DNA of 64,000 bases from Oscillibacter sp. PC13 (GTDB lineage Bacteria; Bacillota; Clostridia; Oscillospirales; Oscillospiraceae): NCBI RefSeq assembly GCF_900115635.1, contig NZ_FOXE01000003.1, positions 113,286 through 177,285 on the forward strand, in the 5' to 3' direction. Position numbers and translations under genes: made by a program. A model generated the notes under the pieces. That model worked only from the letters and a program-made list of their open reading frames with translations. It was not told where the DNA came from and did no database searches. Below are positions 1 to 9,126 of this stretch, one piece after another; positions within the stretch are counted from its first letter, which is position 1; every line of letters begins with the position of its first letter.

Positions 1-359
1 TATTGTCCCAGATGCTTTATCACCTCGGACGGTGGGTATATTTGGTGGATGCAGCAGATGATTTGATGAAAGACGCCGCATCCGGAAACTATAACCCCGT
101 GGCACTGCGCTACGGGCTGGACGGAGGCGAATGGACGCTCCCCGCCCGGCACGAATTTGCTCAGACACTGGATGCCTCGGTTCATATGATTGCCACGGCC
201 TTTGAACTGTGGGATTTCGGATGCTGGCAGCCTTTGCTGGAGCGCACGATTTATACAGGACTTTTTCAGGTTGGAAAAGCAGTCCTGGATGGGACTTTTC
301 ACTCCCGGACGTCCGGGAAAGACAGAAAGAAAAGCAAGGATGTTGAGGAAGTTACATGA
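1..359 (+). CDS. DUF5685-family protein, C-terminal part (5' end outside window)
   Basis: The open frame enters from the left edge, so only the last 119 or so residues are visible. The stretch [17 protein letters not shown], then SGNYNP, resembles the C-terminal half of DUF5685 proteins, which often precede a J-domain gene in Clostridia. No function is established for the family. The stop codon overlaps the ATG of the J-domain gene by 4 bases, so the two are probably translationally coupled. The family call is from memory of the motif and is moderately secure. Confidence 0.6.
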   Translation, partial: LSQMLYHLGRWVYLVDAADDLMKDAASGNYNPVALRYGLDGGEWTLPARHEFAQTLDASVHMIATAFELWDFGCWQPLLERTIYTGLFQVGKAVLDGTFHSRTSGKDRKKSKDVEEVT

Positions 360-1027
360 ATGATCCCTATGAGATCCTGGGCGTGCCGGAGACCGCCACA
401 GATGAAGAAGTGAAAAAGGCTTATCGGGAGCTGGCCCGGAAGTACCATCCGGACAACTACCATGACAACCCCTTGGCGGATTTGGCGCAGGAGAAGATGA
501 AGGAGATCAACGCCGCCTATGAGCAGGTCACCAAGGAGCGCAGCGGAGGCGGACGTCCTGGCGGAAGCGCCGGCAGTTCGTATGGTTATGGAGGCTACGG
601 CAGCTATGGCGGCTACGGTGGAGGGAGCTATCAGAGTTACAGCAGCAGTTCTTCCAGCAGCGTCCTGCAGCAGGTCCGCTTGGCCATCAACCTGGGAGAT
701 CTCGCCCGGGCGGACGCGCTTTTAAACAATTACAGCGATCACAATGCCGAGTGGAACTTTCTGAAGGGAGCGGTTGCTTACCGCCAGGGCCGAATGGATG
801 AAGCCGGGCGGTACTATCGGACTGCCTGTCAGATGGAGCCGGGCAATGCGGAATACCGCCGGGCACTGGATTATATGGAAAACCGGGGCCAGACCGCTTA
901 TCGTCCCGGCGACGGAAGTTTTGGGACGGAGGTCTGCAGCGGCAACAGCCTTTGCTCGCGGATGTGCTGCGCGTATCTTCTTTGCAACAGCTGCGGATAC
1001 GGTGGAATCCGGTTTTGTTTTATTTAA
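356..1027 (+). CDS. J-domain protein with Gly/Tyr/Ser-rich linker and Cys-rich tail
   Basis: Residues 1 to about 65 are a DnaJ-type J domain with the diagnostic HPD tripeptide (KYHPDN), which stimulates the ATPase of an Hsp70 partner. It is followed by a low-complexity linker rich in Gly, Tyr and Ser (about residues 65-100), a helical TPR-like segment (about 105-175), and a C-terminal tail with seven cysteines in its last 30 residues that could bind metal. The zinc-finger and C-terminal domains of true DnaJ are absent, so this is a class III J protein. It overlaps the upstream gene by 4 bases. Its client is unknown. Confidence 0.85.
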   Translation: MNDPYEILGVPETATDEEVKKAYRELARKYHPDNYHDNPLADLAQEKMKEINAAYEQVTKERSGGGRPGGSAGSSYGYGGYGSYGGYGGGSYQSYSSSSSSSVLQQVRLAINLGDLARADALLNNYSDHNAEWNFLKGAVAYRQGRMDEAGRYYRTACQMEPGNAEYRRALDYMENRGQTAYRPGDGSFGTEVCSGNSLCSRMCCAYLLCNSCGYGGIRFCFI

Positions 1028-1047
1028 GAGGGAAGAGGGAACAGACA

Positions 1048-1929
1048 ATGATTAAGAGCATGACCGGCTATGGCCGGGCGCGGCAGATTCTCCATAACCG
1101 CGACATTACGGTGGAGGTTCGCTCTGTCAATAACCGGTATCTGGACTGTACCGTAAAGATGCCGCGTATGTATGTATTTGCTGAGGACGCAGTGAAGCAG
1201 CATGTCCAGCAGTCGATCTCCCGCGGCAAGGTAGATGTCTTTGTCACCGTGGATGCCTCCGCCGCCGATGTGGCACGGGTCACGGTGAACCGGGAGCTGG
1301 CGGCCCAGTACGCCGCCGCCATGGATGAACTGGCGGAGGTCTGCGCCCCCACGGCCTACCATGTCACGCCGGAGGTGCTGGCGCGCTTTCCGGATGTTTT
1401 GACCGTCACCAAGGCGGACGAGGATTTGGAAACCGTCAGCGCAGATTTGTGCACGGTTCTGGATGAAGCGCTGGCCACTTACCATACCATGCGGGCAGTG
1501 GAAGGGAAAAGGCTTGCGGAGGACATTGAAAACCGCTTGGCAGCCATTGAGCGCTATACCGCCCAGGTGGAGGCGCGTTCTCCGGAGACGGTGGCGGAGT
1601 ATCGCCAAAAGCTGACGGCCCGGATGCAGGAAGTCCTGCAGAGCACCACCATCGACCCACAGAGAATTCTGATGGAGGCTGCTATCTATGCAGATAAGGT
1701 GGCCGTGGATGAGGAGACCGTCCGCCTGCGGAGCCATGTGGCACAGCTGCGGACGATGCTGGAATCCGATGAGCCCATGGGCCGGAAAATGGACTTTTTG
1801 ATCCAGGAGGTCAACCGGGAATCCAACACCATCGGATCCAAGTGCAACGATGTGGCCATTGCTCAGGTGGTGGTTGGATTGAAGGCCGAAGTGGAGAAGA
1901 TGCGGGAGCAGGTCCAGAACGTGGAATGA
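1048..1929 (+). CDS. yicC: YicC/YloC family endoribonuclease
   Basis: The 293-residue protein starts MIKSMTGYGRA, the typical opening of the YicC N-terminal domain, and ends with the DUF1732 domain (MGRKMDFLIQEVNRE then NTIGSKCND). Family members have been described as RNases involved in RNA turnover. The start at 1048 is preceded by a good ribosome binding site (GGAAGAGGGA); a longer in-frame start at 952 would overlap the previous gene and lacks family similarity. The neighbours remA, gmk and rpoZ are the conserved Firmicutes context. Confidence 0.93.
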   Translation: MIKSMTGYGRARQILHNRDITVEVRSVNNRYLDCTVKMPRMYVFAEDAVKQHVQQSISRGKVDVFVTVDASAADVARVTVNRELAAQYAAAMDELAEVCAPTAYHVTPEVLARFPDVLTVTKADEDLETVSADLCTVLDEALATYHTMRAVEGKRLAEDIENRLAAIERYTAQVEARSPETVAEYRQKLTARMQEVLQSTTIDPQRILMEAAIYADKVAVDEETVRLRSHVAQLRTMLESDEPMGRKMDFLIQEVNRESNTIGSKCNDVAIAQVVVGLKAEVEKMREQVQNVE

Positions 1930-1962
1930 GGCGGAGGTCGCTGAATACACAAGGGAGGCTTT

Positions 1963-2217
1963 ATGAGACTCATTAACATTGGCTTTGGAAATCTGGTGTC
2001 AGAGGAACGGCTGATAGCTGCTGTCAGTCCCGATTCCGCGCCCATCAAGCGGATGGTGCAGGAGAGCCGGGAGCGTGGAATGCTGATTGACGCCACGTAT
2101 GGCCGGAAGACCGCGTCAATTTTTATCATGGACAGCGACCACGTGATCCTGTCGGCCCTGCCGCTGGAGAAATTCGGCAGCAGAACCCAGACAGAAACTG
2201 CAGAGGAGAGAGAGTAA
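1963..2217 (+). CDS. remA: RemA-like extracellular matrix regulator (DUF370)
   Basis: This 84-residue protein matches the RemA/DUF370 family over its whole length ([10 protein letters not shown], then [24 protein letters not shown]). In Bacillus subtilis RemA is a DNA-binding activator of matrix genes. Here, as usual, it sits between yicC and gmk. The last 10 residues are a short polar tail. It starts 34 bases after yicC and ends 4 bases before gmk, so all are probably one transcript. Confidence 0.93.
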   Translation: MRLINIGFGNLVSEERLIAAVSPDSAPIKRMVQESRERGMLIDATYGRKTASIFIMDSDHVILSALPLEKFGSRTQTETAEERE

Positions 2218-2220
2218 GCG

Positions 2221-2817
2221 ATGAGAAGAGGGAAGACCTTTATTATTTCCGGACCTTCCGGCGTTGGCAAGAGCACGGTTCTGCATGCTCTGATGGAGAG
2301 CAGAAAAAATTTATATTTTTCTGTCTCTGCTACCACCCGGGATCCGCGCCCTGGTGAAATTGATGGCCTGCATTACCACTTTTTGGATGTCGACACCTTT
2401 CGGGAAAAAATTGCGAAGGATGAGTTCTTGGAGTATGCGGAATACGTGGGGAACTTCTACGGCACTCCCAAAAGGTTTGTGGACGCGGCCATGAATCGGG
2501 GTCAGGATGTGATTCTGGATATTGAGATTCAGGGTGCCATTCAGGTGTGCAGTAAACGACCGGACACGGTGCGGATTTTTATCGCGCCGCCCAGCTGGTC
2601 TGAGCTGGAGCGCCGCCTGACTGAGCGGGGTACCGACAGCCAGGAAAAAATTCAAAAGCGTCTGCTGCGGGCCAAGGTGGAATTCCAGACGGCCCATACC
2701 TATGATTATTTTGTGATCAACGACACGGTGGAGGAAGCAGTGATGGAGTTGAACGCCATTATGACGGCGGAGCACTGCAAGCCTAAGGAGCGCATGGAAA
2801 TCATCAGTGGAAGATAA
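2221..2817 (+). CDS. gmk: Guanylate kinase
   Basis: This 198-residue enzyme phosphorylates GMP to GDP with ATP. The P-loop GPSGVGKST lies at residues 10-18, followed by SATTRDPRPGEIDGLHY, the GMP-binding segment, and by the lid region. Length and motif order are normal for the bacterial enzyme. The start follows remA with only 3 bases between and has GAGAGAG upstream as a binding site. Confidence 0.97.
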   Translation: MRRGKTFIISGPSGVGKSTVLHALMESRKNLYFSVSATTRDPRPGEIDGLHYHFLDVDTFREKIAKDEFLEYAEYVGNFYGTPKRFVDAAMNRGQDVILDIEIQGAIQVCSKRPDTVRIFIAPPSWSELERRLTERGTDSQEKIQKRLLRAKVEFQTAHTYDYFVINDTVEEAVMELNAIMTAEHCKPKERMEIISGR

Positions 2818-2878
2818 CGCTCCGCGTAAATTTGACAAAAATTTTAGCCGAATTCCGGCAGAATGGAAGTAGAACATT

Positions 2879-3106
2879 ATGATGCTGTATCCTGCAATGA
2901 ACAAACTGACCTCTTTTGTCCCCAACCGCTATATGCTGGTGAATGTGGTAGCCCGCCGGGCCCGCCAGATTGCCGCCGATGCGGAGGAGAACGGAGAACA
3001 CCTGAATGAAAAGCCAGTGACCATGGCAATCCATGAGGTGGCTGATGGAAAGCTGGATGCCACGAACATGGATTTGACCATTGAGGAACCGGAAGAACAA
3101 ATCTGA
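2879..3106 (+). CDS. rpoZ: RNA polymerase omega subunit
   Basis: This protein of about 75 residues has the omega pattern: NRYMLVNVVARRARQIA, then KPVTMAIHEVADGKL. Omega helps assemble the beta-prime subunit of RNA polymerase. Starts at 2879, 2882 or 2897 are all possible because the N-terminal residues are poorly conserved. It ends 25 bases before priA, in the usual gmk-rpoZ-priA order. Confidence 0.93.
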   Translation: MMLYPAMNKLTSFVPNRYMLVNVVARRARQIAADAEENGEHLNEKPVTMAIHEVADGKLDATNMDLTIEEPEEQI

Positions 3107-3131
3107 GACGCAGACCAAGGAGGGGCGAGGC

Positions 3132-5594
3132 ATGGAGACCGCTGTGATTGCAAAAGTCGCGGTCGGCGCCGCGCCCTATTCCATTGACAAAGCCTATGAC
3201 TATCTGGTACCGGAGGCCATGACGGCGGCCGCGGTACCTGGGGTACGTGTCATTGTCCCCTTCGGACGGGGAAACCGCACGTCGGAGGGCGTTGTGCTGG
3301 CGGTTGACACCGCCGAGAAGATGCCGGGGTTGAAGCCGCTGGCAGAGATACTGGACCCGGAACCTGTGCTGGACGGTGCGGACATTGCTCTGGCTCTCTG
3401 GATTCGCCAACGGTATTTCTGTACCATGTTCGAGGCGGTGAAAACCATTCTTCCAACCGGGCTTTGGTACCGTCTGCAGGAGAGCTACCGTGTGGCTGAC
3501 GGGCTGGACCGGGAGGCTGCGGACAGCCTCTGCGGCGGTATTTCAACGGCAGCCGCCGTGCTGGATGTGCTGTTTGCCGAGGGAAGCGCTGATTTGGAAA
3601 CGCTGCGGGACACCTGCGGAAACGATGCTGAACAGACGTTGAAAGTCTTGCGCCGGCTCGGCGTGGTGACTGCGGAAACCTCCGCCAAGCGGAAAAGCAG
3701 CGATAAAACCCGCCGTATGGTGGAGCTGTCTATGGAGGCTGGGGAGGCTATGACCCTGGCAGAGGCGAAACGGCGCTCTGCGCCACAGCGGTATGAAGTT
3801 GTAAAGCTGCTGGCGTCAACCGGGCGGGCTGCCGCCGCAGAGGTGTGCTATTTCACCGGCGCGTCCATGCGGACGCTGCGGGGAATGGAGAAGGCCGGAC
3901 TGTTGCTCTTTTCGGAAGAAGAGGAGCTGCGCGTTCCACAGGCGAAAGTCACCGAACCGGAACAGCCTATTGTCCTCAACGGCGAGCAGCAGGCGGCTTT
4001 TGATGAGATTTTGAAGCTGTCCCGCAGCGGAAGACCGGAGGCAGTGCTGCTTCAGGGCGTTACCGGAAGCGGAAAAACGCAGGTTTATCTCCGCCTTGTT
4101 CAGGAAATCCTGGAGATGGGAAAGACTGCCATTGTGCTGGTGCCGGAGATTGTACTGACTCCTCAGATGATGCGGAAGTTTACCGCCTACTTCGGAGAGA
4201 ATGTGGTGATGCTCCACAGTTCCCTGCGTATGACGGAGCGCTATGACCAGTGGAAGCGCATCCGCCGGGGCGAGGTACGGGTTGTCCTGGGCACCCGATC
4301 TGCTATCTTTGCTCCTCTGCGGAATCTGGGACTCATTATCTTGGACGAGGAGCAGGAGAGCAGCTATCAATCGGAAAATGCACCCCGGTATCACACCCGG
4401 GACATTGCCAAATACCTCTGTGCCCGGGACAAAGCCGTTCTGGTGCTTGGATCCGCCACACCCGCGGTGGAGACTGCCTGGGCTGCGGAACAGGGGCTTT
4501 ATCACCGGGTGCTGCTGCGGCGGCGCTATAATGCGCAGCGGCTGCCTCAGGTGATTGTGTCAGACCTGCGCCAGGAAATCCGAAATGGCAACTCGGGCGC
4601 TGTGGGGGCTGCCCTGCGGGAGGAACTGGAGGGTAATCTCCGCCGGGGAGAGCAGAGTATTCTGTTTTTGAACCGCCGGGGCAACAGCCGCTATGTGCTG
4701 TGCGGCGAGTGCGGCCATGTGCCGGAGTGCCCACGCTGCAGCGTGGCACTCACGTATCACTCCGCGAACGGGCGGCTGATGTGCCACTACTGCGGCCATT
4801 CAGAGCCTGCTAAGGACATTTGCCCAGCGTGCGGCGGCCGGATGAAGCATATTGGCACCGGTACCCAGAAGGTGGAGGAGGAGCTGCGGGAGCTGTTTCC
4901 GGATGCTGGTATCCTTCGGATGGATGCGGATACCGCCGCCGGCGGCCACGAAAAAATCCTGCGGCAGTTTGAACAGGATCGGGTTCCGATTCTGCTGGGT
5001 ACCCAGATGGTGGCCAAGGGGCTGGATTTTGAAAATGTGACGCTGGTGGGGGTTCTCTCGGCAGACCTTTCCCTCTATGTGGACCACTACCGGGCTGCGG
5101 AGCGGACCTTCAGTTTGCTGACCCAAGTGGTCGGCAGGGCAGGCCGGGGCGGCAAACAGGGGCGGGCGGTCATTCAGACCTATACCCCGGCCAACGATGT
5201 GATCCAATCTGCCGCCCGACAGGATTACGAGAGCTTTTACCAAAGCGAGATCCGGATCCGGCGGCTGCGCCGCTGCCCGCCTTTTGCGGATCTCTTTACC
5301 TTCCACGTCTCCGGCGCAGAGGAGGGCGGCGTTTTGCGGGCCGCCGCAGCTGTCCGGGAGCGGCTGCGGCAGATCTGTACATCGCCGGAAATGGCTCCGG
5401 CGGATCCAGAGGTCCTGGGCCCGGCTCCCGCGCCGGTTTTGAAGCTGAACAACCGCTACCGATATCGTGTGCTTCTGGTGGGAAAGAACGATAAGGCCAC
5501 CCGGGAACAGATTCGGAGACTGTTGAAGGAATTTGCAGCGGACCGCGCCAACCGCGGATTGAATTTATTTGTGGACTGCAACACCATGGAGTGA
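3132..5594 (+). CDS. priA: Primosomal replication restart helicase PriA
   Basis: This 820-residue helicase reloads the replicative helicase at stalled forks. Visible parts are the N-terminal DNA-binding domain, the Walker A motif GVTGSGKT, the Walker B motif DEEQ, the paired Cys-rich zinc-binding segments (CGECGHVPECPRC, CHYCGH and CPACGG), and the C-terminal helicase motifs (TQVVGRAGRGG). The ATG at 3132 is preceded by AAGGAGGGGCGAGG; the longer frame to 3081 would overlap rpoZ. The gene sits in the conserved priA-def-fmt operon. Confidence 0.96.
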   Translation: METAVIAKVAVGAAPYSIDKAYDYLVPEAMTAAAVPGVRVIVPFGRGNRTSEGVVLAVDTAEKMPGLKPLAEILDPEPVLDGADIALALWIRQRYFCTMFEAVKTILPTGLWYRLQESYRVADGLDREAADSLCGGISTAAAVLDVLFAEGSADLETLRDTCGNDAEQTLKVLRRLGVVTAETSAKRKSSDKTRRMVELSMEAGEAMTLAEAKRRSAPQRYEVVKLLASTGRAAAAEVCYFTGASMRTLRGMEKAGLLLFSEEEELRVPQAKVTEPEQPIVLNGEQQAAFDEILKLSRSGRPEAVLLQGVTGSGKTQVYLRLVQEILEMGKTAIVLVPEIVLTPQMMRKFTAYFGENVVMLHSSLRMTERYDQWKRIRRGEVRVVLGTRSAIFAPLRNLGLIILDEEQESSYQSENAPRYHTRDIAKYLCARDKAVLVLGSATPAVETAWAAEQGLYHRVLLRRRYNAQRLPQVIVSDLRQEIRNGNSGAVGAALREELEGNLRRGEQSILFLNRRGNSRYVLCGECGHVPECPRCSVALTYHSANGRLMCHYCGHSEPAKDICPACGGRMKHIGTGTQKVEEELRELFPDAGILRMDADTAAGGHEKILRQFEQDRVPILLGTQMVAKGLDFENVTLVGVLSADLSLYVDHYRAAERTFSLLTQVVGRAGRGGKQGRAVIQTYTPANDVIQSAARQDYESFYQSEIRIRRLRRCPPFADLFTFHVSGAEEGGVLRAAAAVRERLRQICTSPEMAPADPEVLGPAPAPVLKLNNRYRYRVLLVGKNDKATREQIRRLLKEFAADRANRGLNLFVDCNTME

Positions 5595-5612
5595 AGCGGT
5601 CGGAAGGAGATC

Positions 5613-6119
5613 ATGATGGCTTTACGAAAGATTGTGGAACAGGGGGACGACTGCCTGAAGAAGGTCTGCCGTCCTGTGACGGAATTCAACGCCCATCTGC
5701 ATCAACTGCTGGACGATATGGCGGATACCCTGACAGAGGCCAACGGCGCCGGCCTTGCCGCACCGCAGGTGGGAGTCCTGCGCCGGGTGTGCCTGGTGCT
5801 GGATGAGGACACGGAGGAGTTTATCGAACTGATTAACCCTGAGATTCTCTCCCAAAGCGGTGAGCAGACGGGCCTGGAGGGCTGCCTCAGCGTTCCTGGA
5901 AAGTGGGGCATCGTCACCCGCCCCAATGTGGTGCGGGTAAAGGCACAGGACCGGGACGGCAACTGGTTTGAGGCCGAGGGGGAGGGCCTGACCGCCCGCG
6001 CCTTCTGCCACGAGATTGAGCACCTGGACGGCCATCTGTTTGTAGAGCATATCGACCACTTCCTGTCCGAAGAGGAGCTGCGGGACTATCTGGAGCGGGA
6101 AGAGCAGGAGGGAGAGTAA
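5613..6119 (+). CDS. def: Peptide deformylase
   Basis: This 168-residue metalloenzyme removes the formyl group from the N terminus of new proteins. All three signature motifs are present: GAGLAAPQVG, EGCLSVPG (the cysteine ligand) and HEIEHLDG (the two histidine ligands and catalytic glutamate). It starts 18 bases after priA with a GGAAGGAG site and ends 4 bases before fmt, whose product performs the opposite reaction on initiator tRNA. Confidence 0.97.
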   Translation: MMALRKIVEQGDDCLKKVCRPVTEFNAHLHQLLDDMADTLTEANGAGLAAPQVGVLRRVCLVLDEDTEEFIELINPEILSQSGEQTGLEGCLSVPGKWGIVTRPNVVRVKAQDRDGNWFEAEGEGLTARAFCHEIEHLDGHLFVEHIDHFLSEEELRDYLEREEQEGE

Positions 6120-6123
6120 GCCC

Positions 6124-7044
6124 ATGCGTATCCTGTTTATGGGAACGCCGGATTTTGCAGTGGCGTCCTTAAAGCGTCTGGTGGAGGATGGACATGACGT
6201 CTGCGGCGTCTTCACCCAGCCGGACAAGCCCCGCAACCGGGGCAAGGTGACCTTTTCCCCGGTGAAGGAATACGCCCTCTCTCAGAATCTGACGGTGTAC
6301 CAGCCGATGAAGATGAAGGACGGAGAGGCACTCGGCATCGTTCGGGAGCTGCACCCGGATCTGATTGTGGTGGTAGCCTACGGCCGTATCCTTCCCAGGG
6401 ATATTTTGGAGGCCCCGAGGCTCGGAGCCGTGAATGTCCACGCAAGCCTTCTGCCCAAGTATCGCGGCGCAGCTCCTATCAACTGGGCCATTTTGAATGA
6501 CGAGGCGGAGACCGGCGTCTCCATCATGTATATGGCGGAGGAGCTGGATGCCGGCGATGTGATCCGGGTGGCGAAAACCCCCATCGCACCGGACGAGGAG
6601 CTGCCGGTCCTGTGGGATCGGCTGGCGGAGCTTGGCGCCCAGGCGCTGTCGGAGACGATTCCCGCCCTGGCGGATGGAACGGCTGTCCGCGCCCCGCAGG
6701 ACGGCACGAAGATGACCTACGCCCCCATGCTGTCCCGGGAATTATCACCCATTGACTGGAGCCGCTCCGCCCGGCAGATTGACTGCCAGGTGCGGGGACT
6801 GCTGCCCTGGCCCTGTGCCTCCACAGAGCTGGCGGGACGGAAACTGAAGGTTTACCGCACTGCACCGGGCAGGGAGACCCATCAGGTCCCGGGCGCTGTG
6901 CTCTCCGCTGGAAAGGCGGGGATCGAGGTGGCCTGCGGCGATGGGAAGAGCCTTGTGATTACGGAGCTTCAGGCGGAAGGCGGAAAGCGGATGGCGGCAT
7001 CTGCCTACCTGCTGGGGCATCCCATTTCAATTGGAAACGAGTGA
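6124..7044 (+). CDS. fmt: Methionyl-tRNA formyltransferase
   Basis: This 306-residue enzyme formylates Met-tRNA for translation initiation, using 10-formyl-THF. It opens MRILFMGTPDFAVASL and carries the catalytic core (NVHASLLPKYRGAAPINWAI), then the C-terminal tRNA-binding domain. It is coupled to def just upstream. The next gene starts 4 bases after its stop codon. Confidence 0.97.
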   Translation: MRILFMGTPDFAVASLKRLVEDGHDVCGVFTQPDKPRNRGKVTFSPVKEYALSQNLTVYQPMKMKDGEALGIVRELHPDLIVVVAYGRILPRDILEAPRLGAVNVHASLLPKYRGAAPINWAILNDEAETGVSIMYMAEELDAGDVIRVAKTPIAPDEELPVLWDRLAELGAQALSETIPALADGTAVRAPQDGTKMTYAPMLSRELSPIDWSRSARQIDCQVRGLLPWPCASTELAGRKLKVYRTAPGRETHQVPGAVLSAGKAGIEVACGDGKSLVITELQAEGGKRMAASAYLLGHPISIGNE

Positions 7045-7048
7045 TTTT

Positions 7049-7792
7049 ATGCCATATTACGGTTACGGCTATTACGGTTATGGGGATTTTCTGGCCAACA
7101 ACATCTACTGTCTGCTGCTGATCCCGGTGCTGCTGCTGTCTGTCTGGGCGCAGATCCAGGTCAGCGGCAATTTCCGGCGGTACGCGGTAACAAACCGCCG
7201 GCGCCTTACCGGCGCCCAGGCGGCGGAGGCGGTGCTGCGTTCGCACGGCGTTTACGATGTCCCTGTCCGCATGACCAGGGGAAACCTGACGGACCACTAT
7301 GATCCCCGGGACAACACCATTTACCTCTCCGAATCTGTGTATGGCGCTGCCACCATTGCGGCGGTGGGCGTAGCAGCTCACGAGGCGGGCCACGCCGTCC
7401 AGTACGCCGAGGGCTACGGCCCCGTGCGGCTGCGCAGTGCCATTATTCCCGCTACCCAGATTGGTTCCAAATTTTCTTTCATCCTGCTGCTGGTGGGAAT
7501 GCTGCTGTACAGCCAGACGCTGTTTTTCGTCGGCATCCTGCTGTTTTCCCTGACCACGCTGTTCCAGCTGGTGACGCTTCCGGTGGAGTTCAACGCCTCG
7601 CACCGGGCCATTGAGACCATCGGCGGACAGGGCCTTTTGGATGAGGACGAGGTGTACGGTGCCCGGAAGGTTCTGCGGGCAGCCGCGCTGACCTATGTGG
7701 CCGCGCTGCTGATGTCTGTCCTGCAGCTGCTGCGCTTTGTGCTCATCTTCCTGGGCCGCGGCGGCGGCCGGCGGGGAGGAGGGCGCGAATGA
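7049..7792 (+). CDS. Membrane zinc metallopeptidase (YugP-like, Zn_peptidase_2)
   Basis: This 247-residue protein has an N-terminal membrane segment (about residues 15-33), the zinc-protease motif AAHEAGHAVQYA, a hydrophobic pair (about 145-175), and a C-terminal membrane helix ending in a Gly/Arg-rich tail. The substrate is unknown. The ATG at 7049 is preferred over the TTG at 7031, which lies inside fmt. The gene overlaps rsmB by 4 bases, and genes of this family commonly sit between fmt and rsmB in Clostridia. Confidence 0.88.
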   Translation: MPYYGYGYYGYGDFLANNIYCLLLIPVLLLSVWAQIQVSGNFRRYAVTNRRRLTGAQAAEAVLRSHGVYDVPVRMTRGNLTDHYDPRDNTIYLSESVYGAATIAAVGVAAHEAGHAVQYAEGYGPVRLRSAIIPATQIGSKFSFILLLVGMLLYSQTLFFVGILLFSLTTLFQLVTLPVEFNASHRAIETIGGQGLLDEDEVYGARKVLRAAALTYVAALLMSVLQLLRFVLIFLGRGGGRRGGGRE

Positions 7793-9111
7793 GCCATTCT
7801 GCCCGGGAGAGCGCGCTGCGGGTGCTTGTCAGCTGCCGGACCAACGGGGCCTGGGCGGACGCCGCCCTGAAGGCCCAGTTGGGCCGGGACGGCCTGAGCC
7901 GGCAGGATGCGGCACTTTGCAGCCGTATGGTTTACGGCGTGCTGCAAAACAGGATGCTGCTGGACTTCTATCTCAGCGCCTACTGCTCCCAGAAGCCGGA
8001 GCATCTGCAGCCGCCACTGCTGGATATCCTGCGGCTGGGCGCCTATCAGATCCTCTTTTTGGACAAAGTACCGGACAGCGCCGCCGTCAATGAGTCGGTG
8101 AAGCTGGCAAAGCTCTTCAAAAGGGGGCAGGCCTCCGGCCTTGTCAATGCCGTTCTCCGTAAGGTTTCGCAGAATAAAAACGCCTTGCCGCCCATTCCAA
8201 ACCGGGACGCGGTGCAGCGCCTGTCCATTCAGTACAGCCACCCCAAATGGCTGGTGAAGCGGCTGGTGCAGCTGCTGGGGGAGACAGAGGCAGAGGCGTT
8301 CCTCACCGCCGATAACGCTGCTGCACCTCTGACCGTGCAGGTGAATCCCCTGAAGACGACAGCGGAGGCTCTGATGGCGGAGCTTGGGGAAGCCGAAATT
8401 TCTGCCGTTCCCCACGCCTGGGTGCCGGGATGCCTGGAGCTGGACCGCACCGGCGATTTGACGGCGCTGGCCGCCTTCCGGGAGGGACGGTTCCTGGTGC
8501 AGGACGGCGCCGCCGCCCTGGCCGCCCAGGCCGCCGGCGTGACGCCCGGCGCCCGGGTGCTGGATGTATGCGCCGCGCCTGGAGGCAAGTCCTTTTCCGC
8601 GGCCCTTTCCATGGAGGACCAGGGCGTGGTTGTCTCCTGCGATCTCCACGAAAATAAGCTGAAGCGCATTCAAGAGGGCGCGGAGCGCCTGGGGCTGACC
8701 TGTATTCAGACGGCTGCAGCCGACGGTCGGCAGTTCTGCCCGCAGTGGGAGAGTGCCTTTGACGCCGTGCTGGTGGACGCGCCCTGCTCTGGCCTTGGCA
8801 TCATCCGCAAAAAGCCGGACACCCGGTACAAAAAGCCGGACGACCTCTTCACCCTGCCGGTGGTCCAGCAGGCCATTTTGGACAATGCCGCCCGCTACGT
8901 CCGGCCCGGCGGCATTCTGGTGTACTCCACCTGCACGATTCTGCCGGAGGAAAACGAACAGGTGACGGAGGCATTTCTTGCCGAACATTCTGCCTTTTCC
9001 CGGGAAAGCCTGCCTGCCCCCATCGGAGAGATGGGGGGACAGGTGACGCTGTGGCCCCAGCGCCACGGCACTGACGGCTTTTACATCTGCCGCATGCGGC
9101 GGCAAGCTTGA
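7789..9111 (+). CDS. rsmB: 16S rRNA (cytosine-967 C5)-methyltransferase RsmB
   Basis: This 440-residue protein has an N-terminal NusB-like RNA-binding domain (residues about 1-140) and a C-terminal Rossmann methyltransferase with the SAM site VLDVCAAPGGKSF and the catalytic cysteine motif VDAPCSGLGIIRKKPD; the second cysteine lies in YSTCTI. It acts on helix 31 of 16S rRNA. Its ATG overlaps the stop of the protease gene. Confidence 0.95.
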   Translation: MSHSARESALRVLVSCRTNGAWADAALKAQLGRDGLSRQDAALCSRMVYGVLQNRMLLDFYLSAYCSQKPEHLQPPLLDILRLGAYQILFLDKVPDSAAVNESVKLAKLFKRGQASGLVNAVLRKVSQNKNALPPIPNRDAVQRLSIQYSHPKWLVKRLVQLLGETEAEAFLTADNAAAPLTVQVNPLKTTAEALMAELGEAEISAVPHAWVPGCLELDRTGDLTALAAFREGRFLVQDGAAALAAQAAGVTPGARVLDVCAAPGGKSFSAALSMEDQGVVVSCDLHENKLKRIQEGAERLGLTCIQTAAADGRQFCPQWESAFDAVLVDAPCSGLGIIRKKPDTRYKKPDDLFTLPVVQQAILDNAARYVRPGGILVYSTCTILPEENEQVTEAFLAEHSAFSRESLPAPIGEMGGQVTLWPQRHGTDGFYICRMRRQA

Positions 9112-9126
9112 GAGGAATCCTTGTTT

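Noticed and set aside
7693..9105. A 470-codon minus-strand frame
   Set aside because: It is antisense to rsmB, whose catalytic motifs are intact; long antisense frames are common in this GC-rich DNA.
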